NCBI GenBank assembly: GCA_904420075.1
Contig: CAJFTX010000020.1
Span: forward strand, 1 to 43,335
Source of the DNA: an uncultured Clostridia bacterium
GTDB taxonomy: Bacteria > Bacillota > Clostridia > Oscillospirales > Feifaniaceae
Reading direction: 5' to 3'
DNA length: 43,335 bases
Below the pieces are notes generated by a model. The model was not told the origin of the DNA and did not search any database. It saw nothing but the letters and a program-made list of their open reading frames with translations. This document shows, piece by piece, positions 24,690 through 33,091 of the stretch (within the stretch, counting starts at the first letter, position 1; every line of letters begins with the position of its first letter). Position numbers and translations under genes: made by a program.

Positions 24690-25670
24690 TCAACTGCGGT
24701 AGATTCCACGGATGATATCCTCGATGTCGGGCTCCACCACCCGGAGATCGCGCACCGCGCCGCGGGAGGTCACGTCGGAGATCAGCTTCGCCGCCGGGAC
24801 GCGGTCCCGGTCGAAGCGGAGAATCAGCCGGTTGCCCTCGCGGGACTCCGTCTCGACCCCGTCGAGGTGAAGCTCGGGGGGCGTTGAGGCAAAGTCGAGC
24901 ACCAGCCGGCGGTAGGGAGAGACCTTGCGGATGATCGCATCGAGACTGTCGTCCTCGATGATTTTGCCCTCGCTTAGGATAATAATGCGGGAGCAGAGCT
25001 CCGAGATGTCCGCGAGGTCGTGGGTGGTGAGAATGATGGTGGTCTCAAACTCGGCATTGATCTCCTTGATGAAGTCGCGCACCGCGTGCTTGACCTCGAC
25101 GTCCAGCCCGATGGTGGGCTCGTCGAGGAAGAGCAGCTGCGGAGAGTGGAGCATCGCGGCGGCGAGGTCCCCGCGCATCCGCTGTCCGAGCGAGAGCTGG
25201 CGCACCGGCTGGTCGATAAACGCGCGGATGCCGAGAATCCGGTCCATCCGGTCGAGCGTCGCGCGGAAAGCGCTGTCCTCGACGCAGTAGATCCGCTTGA
25301 GCAGCTCAAACGACTCGCCGAGCCGCAGATCCCACTGGAGCTGGCTCCGCTGCCCGAAGACGACCCCCAGATGTTGCACCACCTGCTTGCGGTCCTGCTG
25401 CGGGGAGTGGCCGCACACCTCAATGCTCCCCGAAGTCGGGGTCAGAATACCGCACATCATTTTGATCGTCGTGCTCTTGCCCGCCCCGTTCGGGCCGATG
25501 TAGCCGACGATCTCGCCGCGGGAGACCTGGAAGCTGATATGGTCCACCGCGGTGAACGTCTCCCGCTCGCGGCGGAAGAGTCCCACGAGTGAGCCGCGCA
25601 GGCCGGGACGCTTTTTGGTGACCTGATAGGTTTTGACAAGGTCGGAAACTGAAATAACTGTCTGATTCAT
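24690..25670 (-). CDS. ABC-2 transporter ATP-binding protein (COG4586 type)
   Basis: The 326-residue ATPase has Walker A GPNGAGKST near 58-66, the Q-loop region VVFGQRSQLQWDL, a signature-like LSLGQRMRGDLA, Walker B LLFLDEPTIGLD and a switch His in LTTHDL. The VFGQRSQLQWDL segment and the preceding RRERETFTAVDHISF are typical of COG4586 ATPases. These pair with the two permease types found next to this gene. The C-terminal 90 residues form a small extra domain. The start is ATG 25670 after AGAGGAC; sequence upstream of it is open but overlaps the permease gene. It powers export or remodelling of an unknown substrate. Confidence 0.93.
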   Translation of the reverse strand: MNQTVISVSDLVKTYQVTKKRPGLRGSLVGLFRRERETFTAVDHISFQVSRGEIVGYIGPNGAGKSTTIKMMCGILTPTSGSIEVCGHSPQQDRKQVVQHLGVVFGQRSQLQWDLRLGESFELLKRIYCVEDSAFRATLDRMDRILGIRAFIDQPVRQLSLGQRMRGDLAAAMLHSPQLLFLDEPTIGLDVEVKHAVRDFIKEINAEFETTIILTTHDLADISELCSRIIILSEGKIIEDDSLDAIIRKVSPYRRLVLDFASTPPELHLDGVETESREGNRLILRFDRDRVPAAKLISDVTSRGAVRDLRVVEPDIEDIIRGIYRS

Positions 25671-25680
25671 AGAGTCCTCT

Positions 25681-26499
25681 TTATGAGCCGGCGCTGTCGT
25701 AGTGCCGCAGCCCCGCGCGAAACAGGGCGTAGCCGAGCAGCGCAAAGATGAGAGCGAGCCCCGCGAGCCAGAGCAGCACCCCGCCCGGCAGCTGGAGCGG
25801 AAGCTCCTTTCCGAGAAAGAGCGAGGAGGGGTAGAAGCTCAGAAACCCGATCGGGAGCACGACGGTGAGCAGAAATTGCACGGCGTGCGGATAGATCGAG
25901 AGGGGATAGTGGATTCCCTTGTCGCTGATGATGAGCCAGAGCACAATCAGCTGGGTGCGGTAGGCGAAGAAACCGATGGAACCGATCAGCGTAAAGATGC
26001 CGCCGCGCAGCAACGTCACACACAGGATGACAAAGACCAGCGCGGCGACGGAAGCGGGACTCCACCGGAACCCCACCGCCGCGCACCCGTAGCAGAAGAC
26101 GGGGATTGCCGGGATGAGATCGGTCACGCCGACCAGGTTGAAATCGGAGAAACAGAACTGAAAAAAGACGTCGTGCGGCCGCAGCAGCAGCGTGTCGAAC
26201 TTGCCCTCCGTGACCTGGTAGCCGATGCTCCAGGTGTGGCTGAAGAGGATGACCCCGAGCCCGTGACTGAGACCGCCCAGCCCGTAGAAGAAGGCGATCT
26301 CTCCGGCGTTCCAGCCGCCCAGCCCGCCGAAGCTTGTGATCAGCACGTTCAGCGTCAAAAAACCGGCGAAAAACTGGAGAGGATTTGCGATCAGCCAGAC
26401 GAGAAAGCTCGCCTTGTACTCGAGCTCCGCTGCGAATGAAATTTTGATATAGGACCCGGCGAGCCTGCAGGCCGACCGGAATTGTTTCAACAGACGCAT
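25681..26499 (-). CDS. ABC-2 family permease (COG3694 type)
   Basis: The 272-residue membrane protein has six predicted hydrophobic segments. A basic amphipathic N-terminus (MRLLKQFRSACRLAGSYIK) is followed by AELEYKASF and TEGKFDTLLLRP, which is a hallmark of these permeases. It starts 3 bases after the stop of the other permease and ends 10 bases before the ATPase start, so the three are translated from one message. It probably forms a heterodimeric channel with its partner. Substrate is unknown. Confidence 0.9.
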   Translation of the reverse strand: MRLLKQFRSACRLAGSYIKISFAAELEYKASFLVWLIANPLQFFAGFLTLNVLITSFGGLGGWNAGEIAFFYGLGGLSHGLGVILFSHTWSIGYQVTEGKFDTLLLRPHDVFFQFCFSDFNLVGVTDLIPAIPVFCYGCAAVGFRWSPASVAALVFVILCVTLLRGGIFTLIGSIGFFAYRTQLIVLWLIISDKGIHYPLSIYPHAVQFLLTVVLPIGFLSFYPSSLFLGKELPLQLPGGVLLWLAGLALIFALLGYALFRAGLRHYDSAGS

Positions 26500-26502
26500 G
26501 AC

Positions 26503-27303
26503 TTAGCCCCCCTGTACCAGTACTTTTTTCTGAGCGCGCCGGGAGACGATCTGAAAGAGAACGAACAGCAGCACAACCCAGAAGAGCTGGACGCCCAGCC
26601 CCCACAGGATCTCACCCGTGCCGTACCGGCCGATATAGATCCCGATCGGAAGCTGGTAAGTGTAGACAAACGGCAGACAGTTTAAAATCCGCTGAATCCA
26701 CTCGGGGAAAAACCAGATCGGCACATAGGCGCCGGAGAAGAGCATAATGAGAATCTGTTGGACCATGCCGAAATTTCCGAACTTGAGCAGCCAGAAGTTG
26801 AGCGTGCCCACCAGAGCTCCGAGCAGCCACAGAATGAGATAACCGAAGATGGCGCTCACAAAGAACGGGATCAGCAGAACCGGCGCCGCGGGAAAGGGAA
26901 ATTGGATGGCAACGCTTGCGAGCAGAAACAGCGGGAGGAAAAAGATGCAGAGTCCGCTGAGCGCCGTCCCGATATCCTGGGCGAGGTAGATCCCGTAGAT
27001 GGAGACCGGCTTGATAAAGTCGAGCGCAATATCGCCGCGGATGATGGAGTGGCGCAAATTCTCGTCCACGCTGTAGGAGAAGAGATAGCGCAAAAAAAGG
27101 CTCACGATGAGATAGGTGAGCATCTCGGAGAGGTTCACCCCGGAGACGGTGCCGCCGCCGGAGTAGAGCGACCGCCAGAGAAAGACTTCGATGAAGAGCA
27201 GCAGCGCGGCCGAGAAAAGACCGCTCCAGATGTCAAAGCGGTAGGTGAGCTTTTTCTGCGCAGAAATTTTTAAGTAGTAGAGATATGGCTGTAATCGTTT
27301 CAT
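26503..27303 (-). CDS. ABC-2 family permease (COG4587 type)
   Basis: This 266-residue protein is the first gene of the minus-strand operon. It has six hydrophobic segments and HSIIRGDIALDFIKP after the second, the counterpart of the TEGKFDTLLLRP loop in its partner. The start is taken at ATG 27303. A GTG at 27312 is in frame, and neither has a strong ribosome-binding site, so the start is uncertain by three residues. The gene is divergent from a TetR regulator, which may control it. Confidence 0.9.
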   Translation of the reverse strand: MKRLQPYLYYLKISAQKKLTYRFDIWSGLFSAALLLFIEVFLWRSLYSGGGTVSGVNLSEMLTYLIVSLFLRYLFSYSVDENLRHSIIRGDIALDFIKPVSIYGIYLAQDIGTALSGLCIFFLPLFLLASVAIQFPFPAAPVLLIPFFVSAIFGYLILWLLGALVGTLNFWLLKFGNFGMVQQILIMLFSGAYVPIWFFPEWIQRILNCLPFVYTYQLPIGIYIGRYGTGEILWGLGVQLFWVVLLFVLFQIVSRRAQKKVLVQGG

Positions 27304-27365
27304 AGCTGTCACCGAACGTCAAAAAATAGCTAAAAAATGTGAGAAAGTTGAGAGGGAATATGGTT

Positions 27366-27394
27366 ACTTTATCGAAAAAAGAAAAAGAAGTCAA
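27366..27394 (-). promoter_or_regulatory. Promoter of the ABC-2 operon
   Basis: On the minus strand TTGACT (27394-27389), a 17-base spacer and TAAAGT (27371-27366). RNA would start near 27359, 55 bases before the first permease gene. Confidence 0.6.
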
Positions 27395-27398
27395 CAAA

Positions 27399-27416
27399 TG
27401 TTACGATTTTGTAACA
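27399..27416. promoter_or_regulatory. Inverted repeat next to the ABC-2 operon promoter
   Basis: TGTTAC, six bases, GTAACA. It lies directly upstream of the -35 box at 27389-27394. Its half-sites share TGTTA / TAACA with the palindrome in front of tetR, so it may be a second binding site for the same or a related regulator. Confidence 0.45.
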
Positions 27417-27454
27417 AAAAAAGGGCAATTTTGTCAAAATAGAGACTGCCCTTT
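27414..27454 (-). terminator. Minus-strand terminator inside the divergent intergenic region
   Basis: AAAGGGCA (27420-27427) pairs with TGCCCTTT (27447-27454), with ATTTT-GTC-AAAAT able to pair inside. On the minus strand a run of Ts follows the stem. It would stop minus-strand RNA coming from the tetR side before it reaches the ABC-2 promoter. Confidence 0.55.
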
Positions 27455-27468
27455 GAATAAAACCGCTC

Positions 27469-27497
27469 TTGACAGGGGGAGAAAGAAGTTCTATACT
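27469..27497 (+). promoter_or_regulatory. Strong promoter for the TetR gene
   Basis: TTGACA (27469-27474) is a perfect -35. A 17-base spacer leads to TATACT (27492-27497), a 5 of 6 match to the -10. RNA would start near 27504. Confidence 0.8.
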
Positions 27498-27509
27498 GAA
27501 ACCGCAAAA

Positions 27510-27526
27510 ATATAACATTGTTATAT
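27510..27526. promoter_or_regulatory. Candidate TetR operator
   Basis: ATATAACA-T-TGTTATAT is a perfect 17-bp palindrome a few bases after the expected start of transcription. Its right edge abuts the ribosome-binding site GGAGG of the TetR gene. Self-repression by the TetR protein is the simplest reading. Confidence 0.65.
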
Positions 27527-27538
27527 GGAGGCCGGACG

Positions 27539-28165
27539 GTGAGACAGAGCGAGCGGAGCACACGGGAGCGAATTTTAGAGGCGGGGCGAAGGGAGTTTCT
27601 GCGCAGCGGATTTCGCGGCGCCTCTCTGCGCGCGATTGCGCGGGAGGCGGGAGTGACCACCGGCGCCTTCTACGGCTACTACGCGAGCAAGGAGGCGCTG
27701 TTCGACGCGCTGGTGAGCGAGGTGGAGATGGCGTTTCTCGGCAAATTTAACGAGGCGCAGAGCCGGTTTGCCGAGCTGCCGCCTGAACTGCAGCCGTCCC
27801 ATATGGGAGAGATCTCGGGGGACTGTATGGACTGGATGGTGGACTATATCTACGCGCACTTTGAGGAGTTTTGGCTGTTGCTCTGCTGCGCCGAGGGGAC
27901 CCGACACGAGCGATTCCTCCACACGCTTGTGGAGATCGAGACTGAGGGGACCCATAAGTTTTTGGAGGTGCTGGGAGAGCTGGGGCATGAGACGCCGCAA
28001 ATTGATCCCCAGCTGGAGCACATTCTGGTCAGCGGCCTTTTCTCCGGCTTTTTTGAGATCGTGGTCCACAGGATGCCGAAGGAGGAGGCGCTCGGATATG
28101 TCCGGGCGCTGCGGGACTTTTATACCGCAGGCTGGCAGAAGATTATGGGGCTTTCCGCCCTATAA
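27539..28165 (+). CDS. TetR/AcrR family transcriptional regulator
   Basis: The 208-residue protein has an N-terminal helix-turn-helix at about 8-50 (STRERILEAG then GASLRAIAREAGVTTGAFYGYY, a classic TetR signature). A helical ligand-binding and dimerisation domain follows. The start is taken at GTG 27539, seven bases after GGAGG (27527-27531). An upstream TTG at 27518 would overlap the operator palindrome. It lies between a divergent ABC-2 operon and two ABC exporters, and is the likely local regulator of both. The ligand is unknown. Confidence 0.93.
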   Translation: MRQSERSTRERILEAGRREFLRSGFRGASLRAIAREAGVTTGAFYGYYASKEALFDALVSEVEMAFLGKFNEAQSRFAELPPELQPSHMGEISGDCMDWMVDYIYAHFEEFWLLLCCAEGTRHERFLHTLVEIETEGTHKFLEVLGELGHETPQIDPQLEHILVSGLFSGFFEIVVHRMPKEEALGYVRALRDFYTAGWQKIMGLSAL

Positions 28166-28195
28166 TTTTTGTCCGTTAGTTAGCTTATGCTAACT
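28161..28195 (+). promoter_or_regulatory. -10 box and inverted-repeat operator before the ABC exporter pair
   Basis: TATAAT (28161-28166) overlaps the TetR stop codon. AGTTAGC-TTAT-GCTAACT (28178-28195) follows at about +6 to +23 of the expected RNA. It differs from the palindrome before tetR, so another regulator may bind. Half-sites built on TTAG / CTAA resemble the boxes of DtxR-type metal regulators. No good -35 is visible. Confidence 0.5.
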
Positions 28196-28231
28196 TCAGG
28201 AGATAGATAGAAGATCAAAGGAGGAATCACT

Positions 28232-30001
28232 GTGAAATCAGAGTCAAATCTGTCGAGGCTGCTGGGGTACGCGGGCGGACATCGATATCTCACCTACGCC
28301 TCATGGGTACTGTCCGCGGGGAGCGCGCTTATCGCGCTGGTCCCGTTCTGGTACATCTGGAAAATCATCGGGGAGGTGCTGCGGGTGGCGCCGGATTTTG
28401 AAAAGGCGCAGGGGCTGGTGCAAAATGGCTGGTCGGCAGTGGCGTTTGCCGTGCTGTCGGTCCTTGTCTACATCGCCGCGCTGATGTGCTCTCACCTCGC
28501 GGCCTTTCGGATTGCCACCAACCTGCGAATCGAGATGATGCACCACATCGTGAAGCTGCCGCTGGGATTTACAGAGCGGTTCGGCAGCGGAAAGCTGCGC
28601 AAGATCGTCAATGAGTCAAGCGCCGCCACCGAGACCTATCTCGCCCACCAGCTCCCCGACAAGGCGGCGGCGCTCGCGACCCCGGTGGGGCTGCTGGCGC
28701 TGCTCCTCGTGTTTGACTGGCGGATGGGGCTGCTGAGCCTTGTGCCGGTGGCGCTCGGCTTTCTCATTATGATGGCGATGACCGGCGCGCGTATGCAGAA
28801 AAAGATGCAGGAGTACCAGAACGCGCTGGAGGACATGTCGAACGAGGCGGTGGAGTATGTCCGCGGTATCCCGGTGGTCAAGACCTTCGGCCAGACGGTA
28901 TTCTCCTTTCGGAAATTCAAGGACTCGATCGACCGGTACGGCCGCTGGGTCATCGCCTACACGAAGGAGCTGCGCGCGCCGATGCTCCTCTACACGGCGG
29001 CGATCAACAGCGTGTTTGCCTTTCTGATCGCGGCGGGAATCTGGTTCACTCAGAGCGGAGTGACAAACGAGCTTATTCTGAATCTCATGTTCTATATTAT
29101 TATCACGCCGGTTATCTCGGTGACTCTCACGCGGATTATGTTCCAGAGTGAGAACGCGATGATCGTGGACGACGCACTCCGGCGGATCGACACGGTGCTC
29201 ACCGCCCGGCCGCTCGCAGAGCCCACAGCGGCCGGACACCCGGCCGGGGCGGCGGTGGAGCTCCGGAATGTGAGCTACAGCTACGACGGCGAGAAAAATG
29301 CGGTCGAGGATATTTCGCTCCGAATTGAGGCGGGACAGACGGCGGCGTTTGTGGGGCCCTCCGGAGGAGGGAAGTCGACCCTTGCGGCGCTCATCGCGCG
29401 CTTCTTTGACCCTCAGAGCGGCAGCGTCGCAATCGGGGGAGTGGATGTGCGGGAGATCAAAAAGCGGGAGTTGATGGACACCGTCTCCTTTGTCTTTCAG
29501 AACAGCAGGCTGATCAAGGCGTCCATTCTCGAAAATGTGCGCCTGGGACGGCCGGACGCCACGCGGCAGGAGGTACTGCGAGCGCTGGAGGCCGCCCAGT
29601 GCGCCGATATTCTGGCGAAGTTCCCGCGCGGAGTGGACACGGTGATCGGGACCGGAGGGGTCTATCTCTCAGGCGGGGAACAGCAGCGGATTGCGATCGC
29701 CCGAGCGATACTGAAAAACGCGCCTGTTCTCATTTTGGACGAAGCCACCGCCTTCGCCGATCCCGACAACGAGACGCGGGTACAGAAGGCGCTCTCCCAT
29801 CTCTCGGAGGGAAAGACGGTGCTTCTCATCGCCCACCGGCTCTCCACCGTTGTGAGCGCAGATAGGATCTTTGTCTTAAAGGAGGGCAGGATTGTCGAGA
29901 GCGGGACCTGCCGGGAGCTCTGCGAGCGAGACGGGCTGTTCTCAAAGATGTGGCGTGACTATCAAACTTCGGTACAGTGGAAGGTCGAGAAGGAGGCGTA
30001 A
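28232..30001 (+). CDS. ABC exporter-type half transporter, subunit A
   Basis: The 589-residue protein has a six-helix transmembrane domain (about 15-320) fused to an ATPase domain. The ATPase shows Walker A GPSGGGKST near 374-382, signature YLSGGEQQR, Walker B VLILDEATAFADPD with the catalytic Glu, and the switch His in LIAHRLST. The start is GTG 28232, eight bases after AAAGGAGG. Subunit B starts 5 bases after this stop, so the two probably form a heterodimer. Similar TetR-linked pairs include drug exporters and also YbtP/YbtQ-like siderophore importers with the exporter fold. The metal-box-like operator upstream leaves iron-related transport open. Confidence 0.93.
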   Translation: MKSESNLSRLLGYAGGHRYLTYASWVLSAGSALIALVPFWYIWKIIGEVLRVAPDFEKAQGLVQNGWSAVAFAVLSVLVYIAALMCSHLAAFRIATNLRIEMMHHIVKLPLGFTERFGSGKLRKIVNESSAATETYLAHQLPDKAAALATPVGLLALLLVFDWRMGLLSLVPVALGFLIMMAMTGARMQKKMQEYQNALEDMSNEAVEYVRGIPVVKTFGQTVFSFRKFKDSIDRYGRWVIAYTKELRAPMLLYTAAINSVFAFLIAAGIWFTQSGVTNELILNLMFYIIITPVISVTLTRIMFQSENAMIVDDALRRIDTVLTARPLAEPTAAGHPAGAAVELRNVSYSYDGEKNAVEDISLRIEAGQTAAFVGPSGGGKSTLAALIARFFDPQSGSVAIGGVDVREIKKRELMDTVSFVFQNSRLIKASILENVRLGRPDATRQEVLRALEAAQCADILAKFPRGVDTVIGTGGVYLSGGEQQRIAIARAILKNAPVLILDEATAFADPDNETRVQKALSHLSEGKTVLLIAHRLSTVVSADRIFVLKEGRIVESGTCRELCERDGLFSKMWRDYQTSVQWKVEKEA

Positions 30002-30006
30002 AGACC

Positions 30007-31737
30007 GTGATAAAAACACTTCAGAAAAAATTTGCTCTGTCGGAGCAGGGGGCGAAGGACCTCGTCAAGGGCTGTGTCGCCTGCGTGTTTCAGAATCTCT
30101 CATTTTTATTTCCAGCGGGACTGCTGTACTGCCTGATCGGCGATCTGCTGGCGGGCGGGATCACACCGGGGAGGCTGCCGCTCTATCTCGTGGGGACGCT
30201 CGGTTGCATCGGACTGATTCTGCTCACCACCTGGTTCCAGTACAACGCGACCTACTTTGCCACCTATACCGAGAGCGGCGTGCGCCGGATCTCGCTTGCG
30301 GAGAAGCTGCGCAAAATTCCGCTCTCCTTCTTTGGGAAGAAGGACCTCGCCGATCTGACCAGTACCATCATGGCCGACTGCACCTTTCTGGAGCAGTCCT
30401 TCTCCCACTTTATCCCGGAGCTGATCGGCTCAATGATCTCCACTGTACTGGTTGCGGTTGGCCTCTTTTTCTTCGACTGGCGAATGGCGCTTGCGGCGCT
30501 GTGGGTGCTGCCGGTCGCGTTTGCGATCGTCGGACTCTCCGCTCGGGTGCAGGAGAGACTGAACGGACGGCAGATGGCGGCGAAAATGGCCTGTGCCGAC
30601 GGGATACAGGAGTGCATCGAGACGGTGCGCGACCTGAAAGCGAGCAATGCGGAGAAGGAGTACCTCGAGGGACTTGACCGGAAGATCCGGGCGGTGGAGC
30701 GCCGTGCGATTCTCTCCGAGCTCGGCACCGCGGTATTTGTGGTCTCGGCGACGCTGATTTTGAAACTGGGGATTGCGACAGTAGCGCTCGTCGGCTCGAT
30801 TTTACTGCTCGCAGGTTCGCTCGACATACTGACCTTTTTCCTCTTTCTGCTGGTGGTCTCCCGGCTGTATGATCCGCTCCAGGGCGCGCTGCAGAACCTT
30901 GCGGCGGTCATCTCCACCCGCACGAACATCGCCCGGATGAACGAGATTCTCGACCACCCGGTTCAACAGGGGGGCGACGTTCTCACCAATAGAGGCTATG
31001 ACGTCGTCTTTGACCATGTGGGCTTTGCCTACAACAGCGGCGAAACGGTGCTGCGGGACGTCTCCTTTGTGGCGAAACAGGGGGAGGTCACGGCGCTCGT
31101 CGGTCCCTCGGGAGGGGGGAAGACGACCGTCTCACGTCTTGCGGCGCGCTTCTGGGATGCGGATCGGGGGAGAATCACCGTCGGGGGAATGGATATCTCG
31201 CAGATTGACCCGGAGACGCTGCTCTCGCTCTATGCGATCGTATTCCAGGATGTGACGCTGTTTGACAACACCGTTCTTGAGAACATCCGGATCGGGAAGA
31301 AGAACGCCACCGACGAGGAGGTGCTCGCCGCGGCTCGCCTCGCGGGCTGCGAGGAGTTTGTGGAAAAGTTACCGGACGGCTGGCACAGCCGGATTGGAGA
31401 GAACGGCTGCACGCTCTCGGGCGGTGAGCGCCAGCGCATCTCGATTGCCCGGGCTTTTCTGAAGGACGCGCCGGTTATTTTGCTCGATGAGGCGACAGCC
31501 TCGCTCGATGTGGAGAACGAGACAAAGGTTCAAACGGCGCTCTCCCGCCTGATCCGGGAGAAGACGGTGCTCGTGATCGCACACCGGATGCGGACGGTGG
31601 CGGGCGCGGACAAAATTGTTGTTCTGGCGGACGGAGAAGTCGCGGAGCAGGGAACTCCGGCACAGCTGATGCAGAAGGGCGGACTCTACGCCCATATGGT
31701 GGGATTGCAGACAGAGAGCCAGCGCTGGACGCTGTAA
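30007..31737 (+). CDS. ABC exporter-type half transporter, subunit B
   Basis: The 576-residue half transporter has six membrane segments (about 20-300) and an ATPase domain with Walker A GPSGGGKTT near 366-374, signature LSGGERQR, Walker B VILLDEATASLDVE and switch His in VIAHRMRT. Both nucleotide sites of the pair therefore look catalytically complete. The start is GTG 30007, with AGGAGG at 29991-29996 inside the end of subunit A. The frame is open further upstream, but no start there fits. A strong hairpin follows the gene. Confidence 0.93.
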   Translation: MIKTLQKKFALSEQGAKDLVKGCVACVFQNLSFLFPAGLLYCLIGDLLAGGITPGRLPLYLVGTLGCIGLILLTTWFQYNATYFATYTESGVRRISLAEKLRKIPLSFFGKKDLADLTSTIMADCTFLEQSFSHFIPELIGSMISTVLVAVGLFFFDWRMALAALWVLPVAFAIVGLSARVQERLNGRQMAAKMACADGIQECIETVRDLKASNAEKEYLEGLDRKIRAVERRAILSELGTAVFVVSATLILKLGIATVALVGSILLLAGSLDILTFFLFLLVVSRLYDPLQGALQNLAAVISTRTNIARMNEILDHPVQQGGDVLTNRGYDVVFDHVGFAYNSGETVLRDVSFVAKQGEVTALVGPSGGGKTTVSRLAARFWDADRGRITVGGMDISQIDPETLLSLYAIVFQDVTLFDNTVLENIRIGKKNATDEEVLAAARLAGCEEFVEKLPDGWHSRIGENGCTLSGGERQRISIARAFLKDAPVILLDEATASLDVENETKVQTALSRLIREKTVLVIAHRMRTVAGADKIVVLADGEVAEQGTPAQLMQKGGLYAHMVGLQTESQRWTL

Positions 31738-31750
31738 CCTGCTCAGAGAA

Positions 31751-31791
31751 AGAGAGCTGCGGCACACAGATGTGTGCCGCAGCTCTCTGTT
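31751..31791 (+). terminator. Terminator after the ABC exporter pair
   Basis: A 17-bp perfect stem is formed by the arm AGAGAGCTGCGGCACAC (from 31751) and its complement (to 31788), with a 4-base loop. A short TTT follows. It ends the tetR-ABC unit and also faces the convergent gene at 31993. Confidence 0.8.
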
Positions 31792-31992
31792 TGGGGATCA
31801 GACCGCTGGGAAGCCGTAGCACTCGGCCCCGGGCGGAGAAGAGGCTGCCGGGAGATCTCCAGCGGCGGAGACAGCGCCTGGAACAGCGAGCCCTGTGCCC
31901 GGCCGCGGCGAACAGCGAGTCGACGCGGCCTGCGGCCGCTGTAAACCGGCCGAAACGGGAGTGGCCCGGATCACCGTCGGAAACAGGGCCGC
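31792..31992. other. GC-rich gene-free spacer
   Basis: The stretch lies between the ABC terminator and the stop of the minus-strand SdpI-like gene. Open frames across it lack ribosome-binding sites and the local codon bias. Nothing else was recognised. Confidence 0.4.
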
Positions 31993-32361
31993 CTATTCTC
32001 TGCGTCGTCCGTCCTCGGTGAAGACCTGGCGCAGGCGGAGCTCGGTCGGAAGAATGGTGAAGGCCAGCGCCGCCAGCTGAAGCAGTATGAGAAGAAGAAC
32101 GACCGTCTCAAATGCCGGATGGCCTGCGCTCCAGATCAGAATCGGAACGCTGAGTGCGGTGAGCGCCGTGCCGATATGTGTACTGAGTCGGCCCCAGTAG
32201 GCGTGGGCGTAGGTCCAGGTATCGTCGTTTTTTCGTGACATCGCGGTGCGGTAACCGGAGAGCCCCTCACGGTTTACAGGCGGACGCCTGCGCCAGCGCC
32301 GTCCCAGAAAAAACATCGAGAGCGGCGTGAGAAGGGCGCATACGGACAAAAAGAGAAACAC
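31993..32361 (-). CDS. SdpI/YhfL-type small membrane protein
   Basis: The 122-residue protein has three hydrophobic segments (about 2-19, 58-80 and 84-105). Between the first two lies a polar loop with GYRT.MSRKND.TW.YAH.Y.GR, the signature of the SdpI/YhfL family. In Bacillus the full-length SdpI protects against the SdpC toxin; short single-domain versions like this one are common and mostly of unknown role. The start is GTG 32361 with AAAGGA upstream. It is alone on the minus strand, and no toxin gene is seen nearby. Confidence 0.8.
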   Translation of the reverse strand: MFLFLSVCALLTPLSMFFLGRRWRRRPPVNREGLSGYRTAMSRKNDDTWTYAHAYWGRLSTHIGTALTALSVPILIWSAGHPAFETVVLLLILLQLAALAFTILPTELRLRQVFTEDGRRRE

Positions 32362-32708
32362 AGAAACATCCTTTCAAGCGGGCGGGACCGACAGAGACAG
32401 AGCGGAGAAGCTGCGTCGGAAAGGAGCAGCCCCTCCCGACGCTCGTTTTGAGGAGCTCACAGCTGTGAGCAGAAGGTGGGGAACGCCTGTTCTCTCCGGT
32501 GGGATTGGCCTCGGAAAAGTTCGGACAGATAGAACGGTATTTCCTCTGCGCTCGCAGTTCTACAGACGGCAGGCTTTTTGAACCGGTGGGGAGCGATGGA
32601 GGAAGCCGTCCGTTTTTGCGGGGAGGAGGCGCCTCCCTGGATATGGGAAGAGCGGCATTTCAACCCTGAGGACCCGGAGCGGAACCGCCGTATCGTGCGG
32701 GCGCCCGG
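32362..32708. other. GC-rich gene-free spacer
   Basis: The stretch lies between the SdpI-like gene and the ArsC/Spx-like gene. Several frames are open for 60-100 codons, but their starts lack ribosome-binding sites and third-position use is unlike the neighbours. It must contain the promoter of the SdpI-like gene, which I could not place. Confidence 0.4.
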
Positions 32709-33059
32709 TCAGCCGAGCGTGTTGCTCCACTCGGCCTCGCGGAATCCGACCAGAACAAAATCCTCGCCGATGAGCAGCGGGCGCTTGACGAGCATCCCGT
32801 CGCTCGCGAGCAGCTCCAGCTGCTCCTCCTCGGAGAGTGTGGGCAGCTTCTCCTTCAACCCGAGCGACTTGTAGACAAGGCCGCTGGTGTTAAAAAAACG
32901 CCGGAGCGGGAGTCCGCTCTGCCGATACCAGGAGGTGAGTTCCTCGCGGGTGGGGCGTTCTTCCTTGATGTCGCGCAGGGTATAGGAGACACCGCCGGCG
33001 TCTAAAAACTGCTGCGCCTTTTTGCAGGTGCTACATTTCGGATAACAGACAAAGAGCAC
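32709..33059 (-). CDS. ArsC/Spx-family thioredoxin-fold protein
   Basis: The 116-residue protein matches the ArsC/Spx/YffB family: a CxxC motif at 9-12 in YPKCSTCKKA, RDIKEERPTREEL after the first beta-alpha unit, FNTSG near 56-60, and KRPLLIG near 92-98. Members include arsenate reductases, the RNA-polymerase-binding regulator Spx and proteins of unknown role. Length and single-gene context suit a YffB-like or redox protein; no ars genes are nearby. The start is GTG 33059, eight bases after AAGGAGG. An AT-rich promoter region lies upstream. Confidence 0.85.
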   Translation of the reverse strand: MLFVCYPKCSTCKKAQQFLDAGGVSYTLRDIKEERPTREELTSWYRQSGLPLRRFFNTSGLVYKSLGLKEKLPTLSEEEQLELLASDGMLVKRPLLIGEDFVLVGFREAEWSNTLG

Positions 33060-33091
33060 GGAAAAGACCTCCTTTTTTAAAAAAATAAAAA

